From NCBI RefSeq assembly GCF_041262525.1, contig NZ_JBGCCK010000001.1, positions 248,001 through 312,000 on the forward strand: 64,000 nt of DNA, written 5' to 3'. The stretch is from Streptacidiphilus sp041262525 (GTDB lineage: Bacteria > Actinomycetota > Actinomycetes > Streptomycetales > Streptomycetaceae). The translations under genes and the position numbers were made by a program. Below, in pieces: positions 35,298 to 42,602 of the stretch. Under the pieces are notes generated by a model, which ran no database searches, was not told the DNA's origin, and worked only from the letters and a program-made list of their open reading frames with translations. Numbering within the stretch: position 1 is the stretch's first letter; each line of letters opens with the position of its first letter.

Positions 35298-35825
35298 ATG
35301 CGCAAGCGCCTTGCCGCCCTGGCCATCGCCGCGGCTCCGATCGCCACTCTCACCCTCGGTGCTGTCCCCGCGCACGCCGCCAGCAACCAGTACAACGTCG
35401 CCGTTATCTTCTGGAACACCGCCCTCCCCGGTAACTACTGCCTCGACATCCCCGGGAACAACGCCGTCTCCGGTGAACAGCTCCAGGCATGGGCCTGCAA
35501 CGACAGCGCCGCCCAGAGCTGGAATGTCATCTACACCGACAGTTACCACTTCGAGCTTCAGTCCCGCACCAACACGAACCTGTGCGCCAACAACTGGCAG
35601 GGCGGCGACAACACCGGCAACGACATCAAGCTCTACACCTGCAACGGCAACGCCGACGGCACCTGGAACAGCGTGCACGCGGGCAGCAACATGCAGATCC
35701 AGCCCCGGTCAGCCCTCAACACCTGCCTGAACATCTGGGGCGGCCTGGGCAGTGGGAACCCGGCCAAGCTGTACCAGTGTGGGGACTGGTCCAACGAGGA
35801 CGTGATGATCAACGGCGTCTCCTGA
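35298..35825 (+). CDS. secreted beta-trefoil (ricin B-like) lectin, paralogue 2
   Basis: The 175-residue protein is a tandem duplicate of the preceding one. The signal peptide (MRKRLAALAIAAAPIATL) and most of the mature chain match closely, with shared blocks such as YCLDIPGNNAV, LCANNWQGGD and CNGNADGTWN. It keeps the QxW motif as AQSWNV. Differences cluster in the N-terminal loop (NQYNVAVIFWNTALPGN) and the third repeat, which may change the ligand. ATG 35298 follows an AGGAG sequence. Both genes are the only intact cargo of the element. Confidence 0.8.
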   Translation: MRKRLAALAIAAAPIATLTLGAVPAHAASNQYNVAVIFWNTALPGNYCLDIPGNNAVSGEQLQAWACNDSAAQSWNVIYTDSYHFELQSRTNTNLCANNWQGGDNTGNDIKLYTCNGNADGTWNSVHAGSNMQIQPRSALNTCLNIWGGLGSGNPAKLYQCGDWSNEDVMINGVS

Positions 35826-35983
35826 CACAGTCCCGCCACCACTGCCACCCGGGCTCTCTCTGGGCTCCCTGGGCCATGCGTGGGCCAGCGTCTCACATGG
35901 GAGTGTGCGTGAAGACTCGTGTATCTGCTCCACCCCTGGTGGGGGATGTGGAGCCGGGCTGTTCGCGTGTGCTATGTGAACGC

Positions 35984-36046
35984 TCTTGAAAACCGTCGTG
36001 GCAGCGATGTCACCGTGGGTTCAAATCCCACAGACTCCGCCGAGGT
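35984..36046. other. attR: distal copy of the 63-bp integration core
   Basis: The sequence is identical over 63 bases to the 3' part of tRNA-Ser(UGA) and its flank. Before it the match ends (one mismatch then unrelated DNA), and after it the original chromosomal flank continues with a strong terminator. It is not a tRNA gene, since the 5' half is absent. Confidence 0.92.
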
Positions 36047-36057
36047 AGCAAAGCTGC

Positions 36058-36099
36058 ACGTGAGAGGGCGGGCCCCCAAGGGGGCCCGCCCTCTCACGT
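36058..36099. terminator. strong hairpin, original tRNA-Ser terminator
   Basis: A 20-bp perfect stem (ACGTGAGAGGGCGGGCCCCC and its complement) with a 2-base loop lies 12 bases after attR. Before integration it would have followed tRNA-Ser directly. It now ends transcription from the lectin genes and from the convergent gene. Confidence 0.85.
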
Positions 36100-36105
36100 C
36101 TGCGC

Positions 36106-36519
36106 TCAGCGCACGATGTTCACCGTGACCGGGCCGGACTCAGCGTCCAGCCAGGTCCTGCCGCCCCAGGAGTGCTCAACTCCCTCCAGCACTCCGCGCA
36201 GCTCCAGCACGCCCTGGTGGCCCGCACGGACCCAGCCGTACCCGGTCGCCTGCCGCTGCATCGCATCGACGGTCCGCCCGCACCACACGGTCTGCCAGGC
36301 GCCACGGGTGCTGTAGCGCTCCTGGACGCAGAACCGCTGCCAGCCGACGCTGTCGGAGATGCCGCTCCCGTGCACGCTGAACCACTGCCCGACGTGCTGG
36401 GTGTGCGGGCGGACGTGGAAGTCGATGTTGCTCTTCGCTGACGCGGTGCCGATCCCGGCGACCCCGACGGCGCCGGCCATGACGCCGACGGTGAGCGCTC
36501 GGGCAAGGGTCTGGAACAC
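36106..36519 (-). CDS. small secreted protein of unknown function
   Basis: The 137-residue protein has a signal peptide (ALTVGVMAGAVGVAGIGTASA) and a mature chain of about 108 residues with two Cys (RFCVQERY and VWCGRTVD), a likely disulphide. It is rich in Trp, Gly and His. GTG 36519 has GAGGGGG eight bases upstream. I do not recognise a family. It lies just outside the relic element. Confidence 0.65.
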   Translation of the reverse strand: MFQTLARALTVGVMAGAVGVAGIGTASAKSNIDFHVRPHTQHVGQWFSVHGSGISDSVGWQRFCVQERYSTRGAWQTVWCGRTVDAMQRQATGYGWVRAGHQGVLELRGVLEGVEHSWGGRTWLDAESGPVTVNIVR

Positions 36520-36632
36520 TGTGAACCCCCTCAGTTGATGTCCTTGCTGACATCTGCCCCCACGGCGCAGCACGGCCAGTCGGTTGCCACGACCCGACCA
36601 AACCGGCCGTTCGATGGGGGCGCCGCCCCGCC

Positions 36633-36657
36633 GGTTGGCGGGGCGCCCCCGCCAACC
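36633..36657. terminator. hairpin terminator of the sigma-factor operon
   Basis: An 11-bp perfect stem (GGTTGGCGGGG with CCCCGCCAACC) with a 3-base loop lies 89 bases after the stop of the leftward operon. An overlapping stem GCCCCGCC/GGCGGGGC offers a second fold. Confidence 0.65.
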
Positions 36658-36745
36658 AGTCGCTCCCGCCCCCCGAGGCGCGCGGGGCCTGTGGCCTGTC
36701 GTTTGTCGGCGGCACCCGCCCTCCGGTGTTCGCAGCTGACCTTGG

Positions 36746-37855
36746 TCAGCGGAGCACGTTCGTGGTCCAGTTCTTCGGGTCGGGGCCGAGCAGGGTAACG
36801 CTGTCGAGGAGTCCCCTCAGGCCGCCCAGTGCCGCCAGGTTGGACGGTGTGTTGCTCGGGGTGAGGTGGTCCGTGACAAAGAGGCAGGCGTCGAGCCCCT
36901 GCGCGGTCTTGCAGGTTCGACTGAAGGCGTTCGGGCCCGTGAACCACCCGCTGATGTCAGGTGGGGGGACGGCCTGGTGAGCGGAGACCGTCAGGTGGTA
37001 GTTGAGGCTGTGGCCGTTTGCTTCGATCAGCGCGAATTCGATGGACTCGTCCGCGGGCACCGGACGGCCGCCCTGTTGCGTGAGGGTCGCCGACGCGTCG
37101 TCGACGCGCATTCCCGGTGGGGGCTTGAGGCTGAAGGGCATCGGCACGGAGTATCTCTCGAACCTGACCGCAGCCGCCGTCCGCAACAGCGCCTCCGGCA
37201 GTCCGGCGGCGGGCATGCTCTTGACCTGCATCTCCAGCCAGCGGCCGTCGGAAACCTGCCACCCCAGCCCTGCCGGTGAGCTCTTCCCGAGGTTTGAGGT
37301 CTCGAGCCAGTAGGCAGGGTGTCCGTTCACGTCCGGAGCCTTGGGCGTATTCGTCCACTGCGAGAAACCGGAAGCGGCGGGTGGCCAGGGGGCGTTGCCC
37401 CTCGGGTGGACGATCAGTATGAGCTTGGGATGGATCGAGGCGGGGTTGCCGCCTTCGTCGGCTGAGGTGACTGGTCCGGTTGCCTGGCCCTTCGCCGAGG
37501 GGGGCAGCAGCGGCGTGTCGATGGTCTGCGACCACGTTCCGGGCGGCAGCCACCCGAACGTTGCCACGGTGGTGGCCGGATCGTGGGGGTCCACGACGTG
37601 GTGTGTCTCGCCGGTTGCCGGGCCCGGGCTAGGGCCGGGGCCGGGGTTCTTGGCCGGGAGGGCGAGTGCGCCGGCGGTTACGGCCGTCGCGAGGGCGAGG
37701 GCGACACCACCCGTTGCCGCGCGTCGACGACGGAGGCGGCGGCGGCCGACCCGGGCGGCCTCGGCGACGTCGACGCCGGAGGGCGGGGGCGGATCCTGGA
37801 CGAGCACGCCCAGTTCGCGGGCGAGGAGCATTTCCCGTGCTCGGTCGTCGCTCAT
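36746..37855 (-). CDS. single-pass membrane protein coupled to a sigma factor, probable anti-sigma role
   Basis: The 369-residue protein has a cytoplasmic N-terminus of about 60 residues with an Arg-rich end (RVGRRRLRRRRAA), one membrane helix (GGVALALATAVTAGALAL), a Pro/Gly linker and a large outer domain with two Cys (SRTCKTAQGLDACLF). The ATG overlaps the sigma-factor stop as ATGA, so the pair is co-translated. That coupling and topology suggest an anti-sigma or signal-sensing partner. The classical zinc anti-sigma motif HxxxCxxC is absent. Confidence 0.75.
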   Translation of the reverse strand: MSDDRAREMLLARELGVLVQDPPPPSGVDVAEAARVGRRRLRRRRAATGGVALALATAVTAGALALPAKNPGPGPSPGPATGETHHVVDPHDPATTVATFGWLPPGTWSQTIDTPLLPPSAKGQATGPVTSADEGGNPASIHPKLILIVHPRGNAPWPPAASGFSQWTNTPKAPDVNGHPAYWLETSNLGKSSPAGLGWQVSDGRWLEMQVKSMPAAGLPEALLRTAAAVRFERYSVPMPFSLKPPPGMRVDDASATLTQQGGRPVPADESIEFALIEANGHSLNYHLTVSAHQAVPPPDISGWFTGPNAFSRTCKTAQGLDACLFVTDHLTPSNTPSNLAALGGLRGLLDSVTLLGPDPKNWTTNVLR

Positions 37856-38370
37856 GAGCTGACCTCCACCATTGAATCGGCCTGCTGTCGGCGGGACTCC
37901 AGGCCTCGACGCAGCGCGTCGAGGCCGCGTGCGGTCTGGCTCTTCACGGTCCCGGTCGAGCAGTTCAGCGCATCCGCCGTCTGCTCCACGGTCAGATCGC
38001 AGTAGTAGCGCAGCACCACGGTCGCGCGTTGGCGTGCGGGCAGTCCCGTGAGCGCCTGCCGCAGGTCGAGGATGGCGTCCAGGTCCGGTTGGGCCTGCGG
38101 TTCCTCCTTGGCGGAGCGCAGCAACACCCGTCGCCACGGCGAACGCCGCTCGGCGAGAAAGGTGTTGACCAGGGTCTTACGGGCGTAGCCGTCGACGTTC
38201 TCCATGCCGCTCACCCGATGCCAGGCGGTGTAGAGCTTGATGAGCGTGGTCTGGGCAAGGTCGTCCGCCTCGTGCCAGTCGCCGCACAGCAGATAGGCAA
38301 CCGTGCGCAGCCACGACAGCCGTGAGTTGGCGAACTCGGCGTACTCGGCCTCGCGATCACGTCTTCGCAC
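37852..38370 (-). CDS. ECF RNA polymerase sigma factor, SigE (TIGR02983) family
   Basis: A 172-residue sigma factor. Region 2 is near the N-terminus (DWHEADDLAQTTLIKLY) and region 4 is AILDLRQALTGLPARQRATVVLRYYCDLTVEQTADAL followed by a helix-turn-helix CSTGTVKSQTARGLDAL. It directs polymerase to stress-type promoters. GTG 38370 follows AAAGGAGGT by six bases. Its downstream membrane partner probably controls it. The recognised promoters cannot be named. Confidence 0.9.
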   Translation of the reverse strand: MRRRDREAEYAEFANSRLSWLRTVAYLLCGDWHEADDLAQTTLIKLYTAWHRVSGMENVDGYARKTLVNTFLAERRSPWRRVLLRSAKEEPQAQPDLDAILDLRQALTGLPARQRATVVLRYYCDLTVEQTADALNCSTGTVKSQTARGLDALRRGLESRRQQADSMVEVSS

Positions 38371-38457
38371 GGAACCACCTCCTTTCTCGCCCCTCTAATG
38401 CGCCGCGGCCGTGATCGGTTGCACCCGAGTTCCCACAGACTTCACCCCACCCGAACG

Positions 38458-38494
38458 CCGAGGGCGGGCGCCCGGATCGGGAGCCCGCCCTCGG
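38458..38494. terminator. hairpin terminator
   Basis: A 12-bp perfect stem (CCGAGGGCGGGC with GCCCGCCCTCGG) and 13-base loop lie 30 bases after the stop of the leftward gene at 38524. Confidence 0.7.
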
Positions 38495-38523
38495 CGGCAG
38501 AAGCAGGAACAGCAGGTGGAGCG

Positions 38524-39315
38524 TCAGCCGTTGCGCAGCACGACGAGATCCTGCCATGCCGGCTGACCGTTGACGTCAGTGTCGAACATCTCGAGCGAGC
38601 CCCCGGCGAAGCGGGCCTTGGAGCTGTCGTGCGTCACCCGCACCCGCACCCGCAACTTGACGGTGTACGTCGCCCCGTTGGCTAGGCCGCGCGGGACGGT
38701 CACCGTGCGGACCTGCTGCCAGTGGCCGGTACGGCCCGAGCCGACCCACTCGTCGAGCGCCAGGCTGACGTTCCGGTCGTACGCATGAAGCATCGGCACG
38801 ACAGTGAGCGGCTGGTCGACTCGTACGCCGCTGCGGTTGGTGACGGTGAAGGTCTCGAGCGCCGGGTGACGCGGCCCGAGCGTGGTGGCGCCCTTTAGCG
38901 ACTCCACGATGTAGCCGGGCTTCGCGCGCGTGCCGACGTGGAACCAGGCGTCCTGCTTGATGATGGTGAACGGGTTGGTGTCGGGGGCCAGGATGCCCAC
39001 CCGGAGGCCGAAGCCGACGTCGTTCGCCGGGAAGTCCTTGGTCGCCTGGACCGTCACCTTCCAGATGTACGTCGTGTGGCCGGGGATGGAGACGGGCGCG
39101 CCGCCCAGCCTGTTGAGGGACTTCGAGGTCGCGCCGAGCGGGGTCAGCCGGAGGTTGACCTCGTTCGAGCTCAGGTTCAGCGGACCGTTCGGCCGGACGT
39201 CGAGCCAGTCGGTGAACGTCTGCTTGCTGCCGGGATGGGTCCTGCCGGAACGGCAGGCAGACCGGAGCGGCGCCCGCGTCCGAGGCGACCTGCTCCGTAG
39301 CCGAACCCTAGCCAC
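38524..39315 (-). CDS. beta-rich extracellular-type protein, probably 5'-truncated or frameshifted
   Basis: From about residue 32 (TFTDWLDVRPNGPLNLSSNEV) the chain looks like a secreted protein with two Ig-like beta domains. The first 30 residues are Arg-rich and unlike any signal peptide. Another frame over the same DNA reads ATEQVASDAGAAPVCLPFRQ, which looks like a natural N-terminal part, and a stop lies just upstream of it. A frameshift near 39235 and loss of the signal peptide are therefore likely. The 263-residue frame starts at GTG 39315. Function unknown. Confidence 0.5.
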   Translation of the reverse strand: MARVRLRSRSPRTRAPLRSACRSGRTHPGSKQTFTDWLDVRPNGPLNLSSNEVNLRLTPLGATSKSLNRLGGAPVSIPGHTTYIWKVTVQATKDFPANDVGFGLRVGILAPDTNPFTIIKQDAWFHVGTRAKPGYIVESLKGATTLGPRHPALETFTVTNRSGVRVDQPLTVVPMLHAYDRNVSLALDEWVGSGRTGHWQQVRTVTVPRGLANGATYTVKLRVRVRVTHDSSKARFAGGSLEMFDTDVNGQPAWQDLVVLRNG

Positions 39316-39621
39316 GGGTTGATCGGAACTGACACCCCATCCCGCGCATCTGTACGAGATTCATGGCGTCAAATCGGGACTGTCTCCGAGAGTTGTCGCA
39401 TCCGGCCGCGCAGAGGGCGCCATTTGTCCACTTGGTATGAAAACAAGACCTTTCCGTTTCGGTGACAACCCCGGGATATGCCTGCAGTGCGCCCGTTCCA
39501 CACCAAAGGGCGAAATGACCGGGCAAGTCTGGCTCTTTGTCGATTCATTGAGGAATTCTGACGGTGCGACGTCGCAGTCCGTAGTCCCGCAGTTGGTACT
39601 TCGCAATCCCAGGAGGACCGC
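39316..39621. promoter_or_regulatory. 306-bp AT-richer upstream region of a small secreted protein
   Basis: The stretch between two divergent genes is less GC-rich than the coding DNA (for example 39420-39470 and 39525-39560). It ends in an AGGAGGA ribosome-binding site at 39610. I see no RNA gene. TTGTCC near 39425 and TATGAA near 39438 do not make a good promoter pair, so hexamers are left unassigned. Confidence 0.4.
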
Positions 39622-39921
39622 ATGTCCCGTATCCGTACCGCCCTTGTCGCCGTTCCGCTGGCCGCTGCCGCGCTGATGCTCGGAGCGGGGGCCGCTGCCG
39701 CTGACAACGGGGCGTTCGCGGGTGGGAACTCGAGCAGCACCACCGTCTCCGACACCGGCTCGGGCAACCTGTCCGGCTGGGTCGACGGCAACGCCAACTG
39801 GGCGCAGCAGACCGCCACCGGCTCGGGGGCCTCGAACCAGAACAACACCCTTGGGGTGAAGGGAAACAGCGGCACGCTCTACAGCTCCCAGTCCAACGTG
39901 CGGATCGTCTTCGGCGGGTAG
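39622..39921 (+). CDS. small secreted Gly/Ser/Asn-rich protein
   Basis: The 99-residue protein has a signal peptide (TALVAVPLAAAALMLGAGAAAA, cut before DNG) and a mature chain of about 72 residues made of Ser, Gly, Asn and Thr with no Cys or Lys-rich region. Repeats such as SDTGSGNLSG, TGSGASNQNN and SGTLYSSQSN suggest a beta-forming or amyloid-like surface peptide. It lacks the hallmarks of chaplins and rodlins. AGGAGGA precedes the ATG. Confidence 0.65.
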   Translation: MSRIRTALVAVPLAAAALMLGAGAAAADNGAFAGGNSSSTTVSDTGSGNLSGWVDGNANWAQQTATGSGASNQNNTLGVKGNSGTLYSSQSNVRIVFGG

Positions 39922-39945
39922 GCCGCCGGTAGCAGGCGCACGCAG

Positions 39946-39979
39946 CAGGGCCCTGGACGTGTCCCCGTCCGGGGCTCTG
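39946..39979 (+). terminator. hairpin terminator
   Basis: A 14-bp stem with two G-U pairs (CAGGGCCCTGGACG with CGTCCGGGGCTCTG) lies 25 bases after the small secreted-protein gene and just before the promoter of the next operon. Confidence 0.65.
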
Positions 39980-40003
39980 TCGTGTCTTGACAGCGAGCCT
40001 TAA

Positions 40004-40020
40004 TCTGACGCACTGTCAGA
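40004..40020. promoter_or_regulatory. dyad overlapping the start of the MaoC/thiolase operon
   Basis: TCTGACGCACTGTCAGA is a 17-bp palindrome four bases before the GTG start at 40024. A -35-like TTGACA lies at 39987-39992, so the dyad covers the -10 and start region. That is a typical repressor position (TetR-type regulators control similar operons), but the regulator is not in the window. Confidence 0.55.
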
Positions 40021-40023
40021 TCC

Positions 40024-41373
40024 GTGAACTTCGAGGCTTACCAGGGGCTCCCTTCGGCCAGCGGCGGCGTCGCGCCGGATCTCGTCAACGCGCCGATGAT
40101 CCGGCACTGGTGCGAGGCCATGGGCGACGCCAACCCCGCCTACACCGGCCCCGACGCCGTCGCGCCGCCGGCCATGCTGCAGGCGTGGACGATGGGCAAC
40201 TCCGGCCGGAGTGAGCACTTCGACGCGCTGCTGCGCGAGTTGGAGGCTGCGGGCTACGTGTCCGTCGTCGCCACCGACTGCGAGCAGGAGTACCTGCGCC
40301 CGCTGCGGATCGGGGAGCGGGTGCTCTTCGACGCGGTCATCGAGAGCGTCTCCGGTGAGAAACGGACGGCCCTGGGTACCGGCCGCTTCGTCACCACCAG
40401 AATGGATCTCCGGGCCTACGACGAGGCGGCCGGTGAGAAGCCCGGCGAGGCGACGCCGCTCGGCTCGCACCGGTTCCGGATCCTGAAGTTCACTCCGGCG
40501 AACAGGTCGGATCGGTCTGCCCGTCCACAGGGTGTGGACAGGCAGGGTGCGGACGGACAGGGCGTGGACGGGCAGCCGCCGCTGCGCCCGCGTCCCGTCG
40601 TCAACCGGGACAACGCCGGTTTCTGGGACGGGGTCACCGCGGGCGAGCTGCGCTTCCAACGGTGCGACGACTGCGGCACAGCCCGCTTCCCCTGGCTGCC
40701 CGGCTGCAACGGCTGTGGCAGCGACCGGTGGCACGCCGAAGCCGCGGCCGGTGCGGGCACCGTCTACTCGAAGGTCACCGTCCACCACCCGGTGCCCGCC
40801 GCCTTCGGCAAGCCCTACGCCGTCGCGCTCGTCGAACTCGCCGAGGGCGTGAGGATCGTGGCCAACGTCGTGGGCGTCCCGCCGGAGCAGGTCGTCATCG
40901 GGATGCCGGTCGGGCTCGGCTTCCAGCGCTTCGACGAGGAGTTGGTGCTGCCGGTCTTCCATCCGGCAGGGTCGGACCGGCTGCCGCCGCTGCGGGTGCC
41001 CGTCACCCGGACGCTCATCGTCGCTGGCGCGATCGCCTCCCGCGACTACCAGGACGTCCACCACGACGCGGAGCTCGCGCGGGCCAAGGGCGCGCCGGAC
41101 ATCTTCATGAACATCCTCACCACCAACGGTCTCGTCGGCCGCTACGTCACCGACTGGACGGGTCCGCACGCGCGGATCGAGAGCATCGCGATCCGGCTCG
41201 GTGTCCCTGCCTATCCCGGGGACGAGCTGCAGTTCAGCGGCGAGGTGGCGCGGCGTGACGGCGAGCTGGTCGAGCTCGCGATACGCGGGACGAACCGGCT
41301 CGGAGTCCACGTCAGCGGGACCGTCAAGGTCCGCCTCCAGCACAGCGACGAGCAGAAGGGCGAGCACGCATGA
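40024..41373 (+). CDS. MaoC-DUF35/OB-fold-MaoC fusion (ChsH1/ChsH2-like enoyl-CoA hydratase)
   Basis: The 449-residue protein has three parts: an N-terminal hot-dog MaoC domain (about 1-150), a DUF35 zinc ribbon with OB fold (CDDCGTARFPWLPGCNGCGS, about 217-236, then to about 310) and a C-terminal MaoC domain (SRDYQDVHHD with catalytic Asp/His near 340-347). In mycobacteria the parts are separate proteins (ChsH1, ChsH2) that hydrate steroid side-chain CoA esters and bind the aldolase Ltp2 through DUF35. A repetitive linker lies at about residues 165-185. The next gene overlaps by ATGA. No ribosome-binding site is evident. Confidence 0.87.
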   Translation: MNFEAYQGLPSASGGVAPDLVNAPMIRHWCEAMGDANPAYTGPDAVAPPAMLQAWTMGNSGRSEHFDALLRELEAAGYVSVVATDCEQEYLRPLRIGERVLFDAVIESVSGEKRTALGTGRFVTTRMDLRAYDEAAGEKPGEATPLGSHRFRILKFTPANRSDRSARPQGVDRQGADGQGVDGQPPLRPRPVVNRDNAGFWDGVTAGELRFQRCDDCGTARFPWLPGCNGCGSDRWHAEAAAGAGTVYSKVTVHHPVPAAFGKPYAVALVELAEGVRIVANVVGVPPEQVVIGMPVGLGFQRFDEELVLPVFHPAGSDRLPPLRVPVTRTLIVAGAIASRDYQDVHHDAELARAKGAPDIFMNILTTNGLVGRYVTDWTGPHARIESIAIRLGVPAYPGDELQFSGEVARRDGELVELAIRGTNRLGVHVSGTVKVRLQHSDEQKGEHA

Positions 41374-42554
41374 GCCTGCACCGCGCTGACGCGCTCGGCT
41401 CCCGTGCCGCGGTCGTCGGCATCGGGGCGACCGAGTTCTCCAAGGACTCCGGCCGCAGCGAGCTCAAGCTCGCCGTCGAAGCCGTCCACGCCGCACTCGA
41501 CGACGCCGGGCTGACGCCCGCCGACGTCGACGGGATGGTCAGCTTCACGATGGACACCAGCCCCGAGATCACCGTCGCCCAGGCGGCCGGGATCGGCGAG
41601 CTGTCCTTCTTCAGCCGGATCCACTACGGCGGCGGCGCGGCCTGCGCGACCGTGCAGCAGGCGGCGATGGCGGTGGCAACCGGCGTCGCGGAGGTGGTGG
41701 TCTGCTACCGGGCCTTCAACGAGCGTTCGGGGCACCGCTTCGGCTCCGGACTCCAGTCGCGGCAGCCCTCCGCCGAGGGCACGGCCATGGGCTGGACCAT
41801 GCCGTACGGGCTGCTGACCCCCGCCTCCTGGGTCGCCCTGCACGCCGCGCGCTACCTGCACACCTACAACCTGACCCCGGACGTCTTCGGCCCGGTCGCG
41901 GTGGCCGACCGGCGGCACGCCGCGACCAACCCGGCGGCCTGGTTCTACCAGCGGCCGATCACACTGGAGGAGCACGCGGCGTCCCGTTGGATCGTCGAGC
42001 CGCTGCGCCTGCTCGACTGCTGTCAGGAGACCGATGGCGGCCAGGCGATCGTAGTCACCTCGGTCGAGCGCGCCCGCGACCTGCCGCACCCGCCCGCCGT
42101 GATCGCCGCCGCCGCACAGGGCGCGGGCCGTGCGCAGGAAGCGATGACCAGCTTCTACCGCGACGACCTCACCGGCCTGCCGGAGATGGGCGTGGTCGCC
42201 CGCCAGCTGTGGCGGAGCAGCGGCCTGCGCCCGGAGGAGATCGACACCGCCGTGCTCTACGACCACTTCACCCCGTTCGTGCTGATGCAGCTGGAGGAGT
42301 TCGGCTTCTGCGGCCGCGGCGAGGCGGCGGACTTCGCGGCCGGCGGCGGGCTGGAGCTGGGCGGTCGGTTGCCGGTCAACACCCACGGCGGGCAACTGGG
42401 GGAGGCGTACCTGCACGGCATGAACGGCATCGCGGAGGGGGTCAGGCAGGTGCGCGGCAGTTCCGTCAACCAGGTGGCCGGCGCCACGAGCGTGCTGGTC
42501 ACGGCCGGGACCGGGGTGCCGACCTCAGGGCTGGTGCTGACCGCCGACAGTTAG
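41370..42554 (+). CDS. thiolase-fold lipid-transfer protein (Ltp2-like retro-aldolase)
   Basis: The 394-residue protein has the thiolase fold but not the classic thiolase Cys pair: the first nucleophile region reads HYGGGAACATVQQAAMAVATG. The C-terminal NTHGGQLGEAYLHGMNGI matches Ltp/SCP-x-type aldolases. Ltp2 cleaves the C-C bond of the beta-hydroxy-CoA made by its MaoC-DUF35 partner, releasing propionyl-CoA or a similar unit. Overlap with the upstream gene (ATGA) and that partner's DUF35 domain support a working complex. The substrate could be a branched acyl-CoA rather than a steroid. Confidence 0.87.
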   Translation: MSLHRADALGSRAAVVGIGATEFSKDSGRSELKLAVEAVHAALDDAGLTPADVDGMVSFTMDTSPEITVAQAAGIGELSFFSRIHYGGGAACATVQQAAMAVATGVAEVVVCYRAFNERSGHRFGSGLQSRQPSAEGTAMGWTMPYGLLTPASWVALHAARYLHTYNLTPDVFGPVAVADRRHAATNPAAWFYQRPITLEEHAASRWIVEPLRLLDCCQETDGGQAIVVTSVERARDLPHPPAVIAAAAQGAGRAQEAMTSFYRDDLTGLPEMGVVARQLWRSSGLRPEEIDTAVLYDHFTPFVLMQLEEFGFCGRGEAADFAAGGGLELGGRLPVNTHGGQLGEAYLHGMNGIAEGVRQVRGSSVNQVAGATSVLVTAGTGVPTSGLVLTADS

Positions 42555-42567
42555 TCCGAACATGGCA

Positions 42568-42596
42568 TTGCCTGCGCTCGTCCCCGCCCGCAGAAT
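42568..42596 (+). promoter_or_regulatory. promoter of a probably leaderless gene
   Basis: TTGCCT (42568-42573) and CAGAAT (42591-42596) are 17 bases apart. The start point would fall at about 42603, which is the A of the next ATG. No ribosome-binding site precedes that ATG, as expected for leaderless mRNA. Confidence 0.6.
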
Positions 42597-42602
42597 CCGA
42601 AC

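Larger units (their letters stand above)
33108..35983. mobile_element. relic of a tRNA-Ser-integrated element carrying two lectin-like genes
   Basis: The 2.9-kb segment between the two 63-bp repeats contains a terminator, a dead tyrosine-recombinase gene next to the tRNA and pointing at it, a short open frame, and two tandem secreted-protein genes. Its DNA is visibly less GC-rich than the flanks. No replication, transfer or excisionase gene is left. It looks like an integrative plasmid or phage that shrank around its cargo, though a satellite-type element is another option. Confidence 0.85.

Noticed and set aside
35984..36039. Second tRNA-Ser gene
   Set aside because: Only the 3' half of the tRNA is present. 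The acceptor 5' strand and the D-arm are missing, so it is an attachment-site copy.
39622..39921. Chaplin or rodlin
   Set aside because: The protein is small, secreted and Gly/Asn-rich, but it has no chaplin Cys pair and no rodlin sequence pattern.
40515..40535. Further DnaA boxes (CCGTCCACA and CTGTCCACA)
   Set aside because: Both lie in a repetitive coding linker of the MaoC fusion and fit only the relaxed consensus. There is no cluster.
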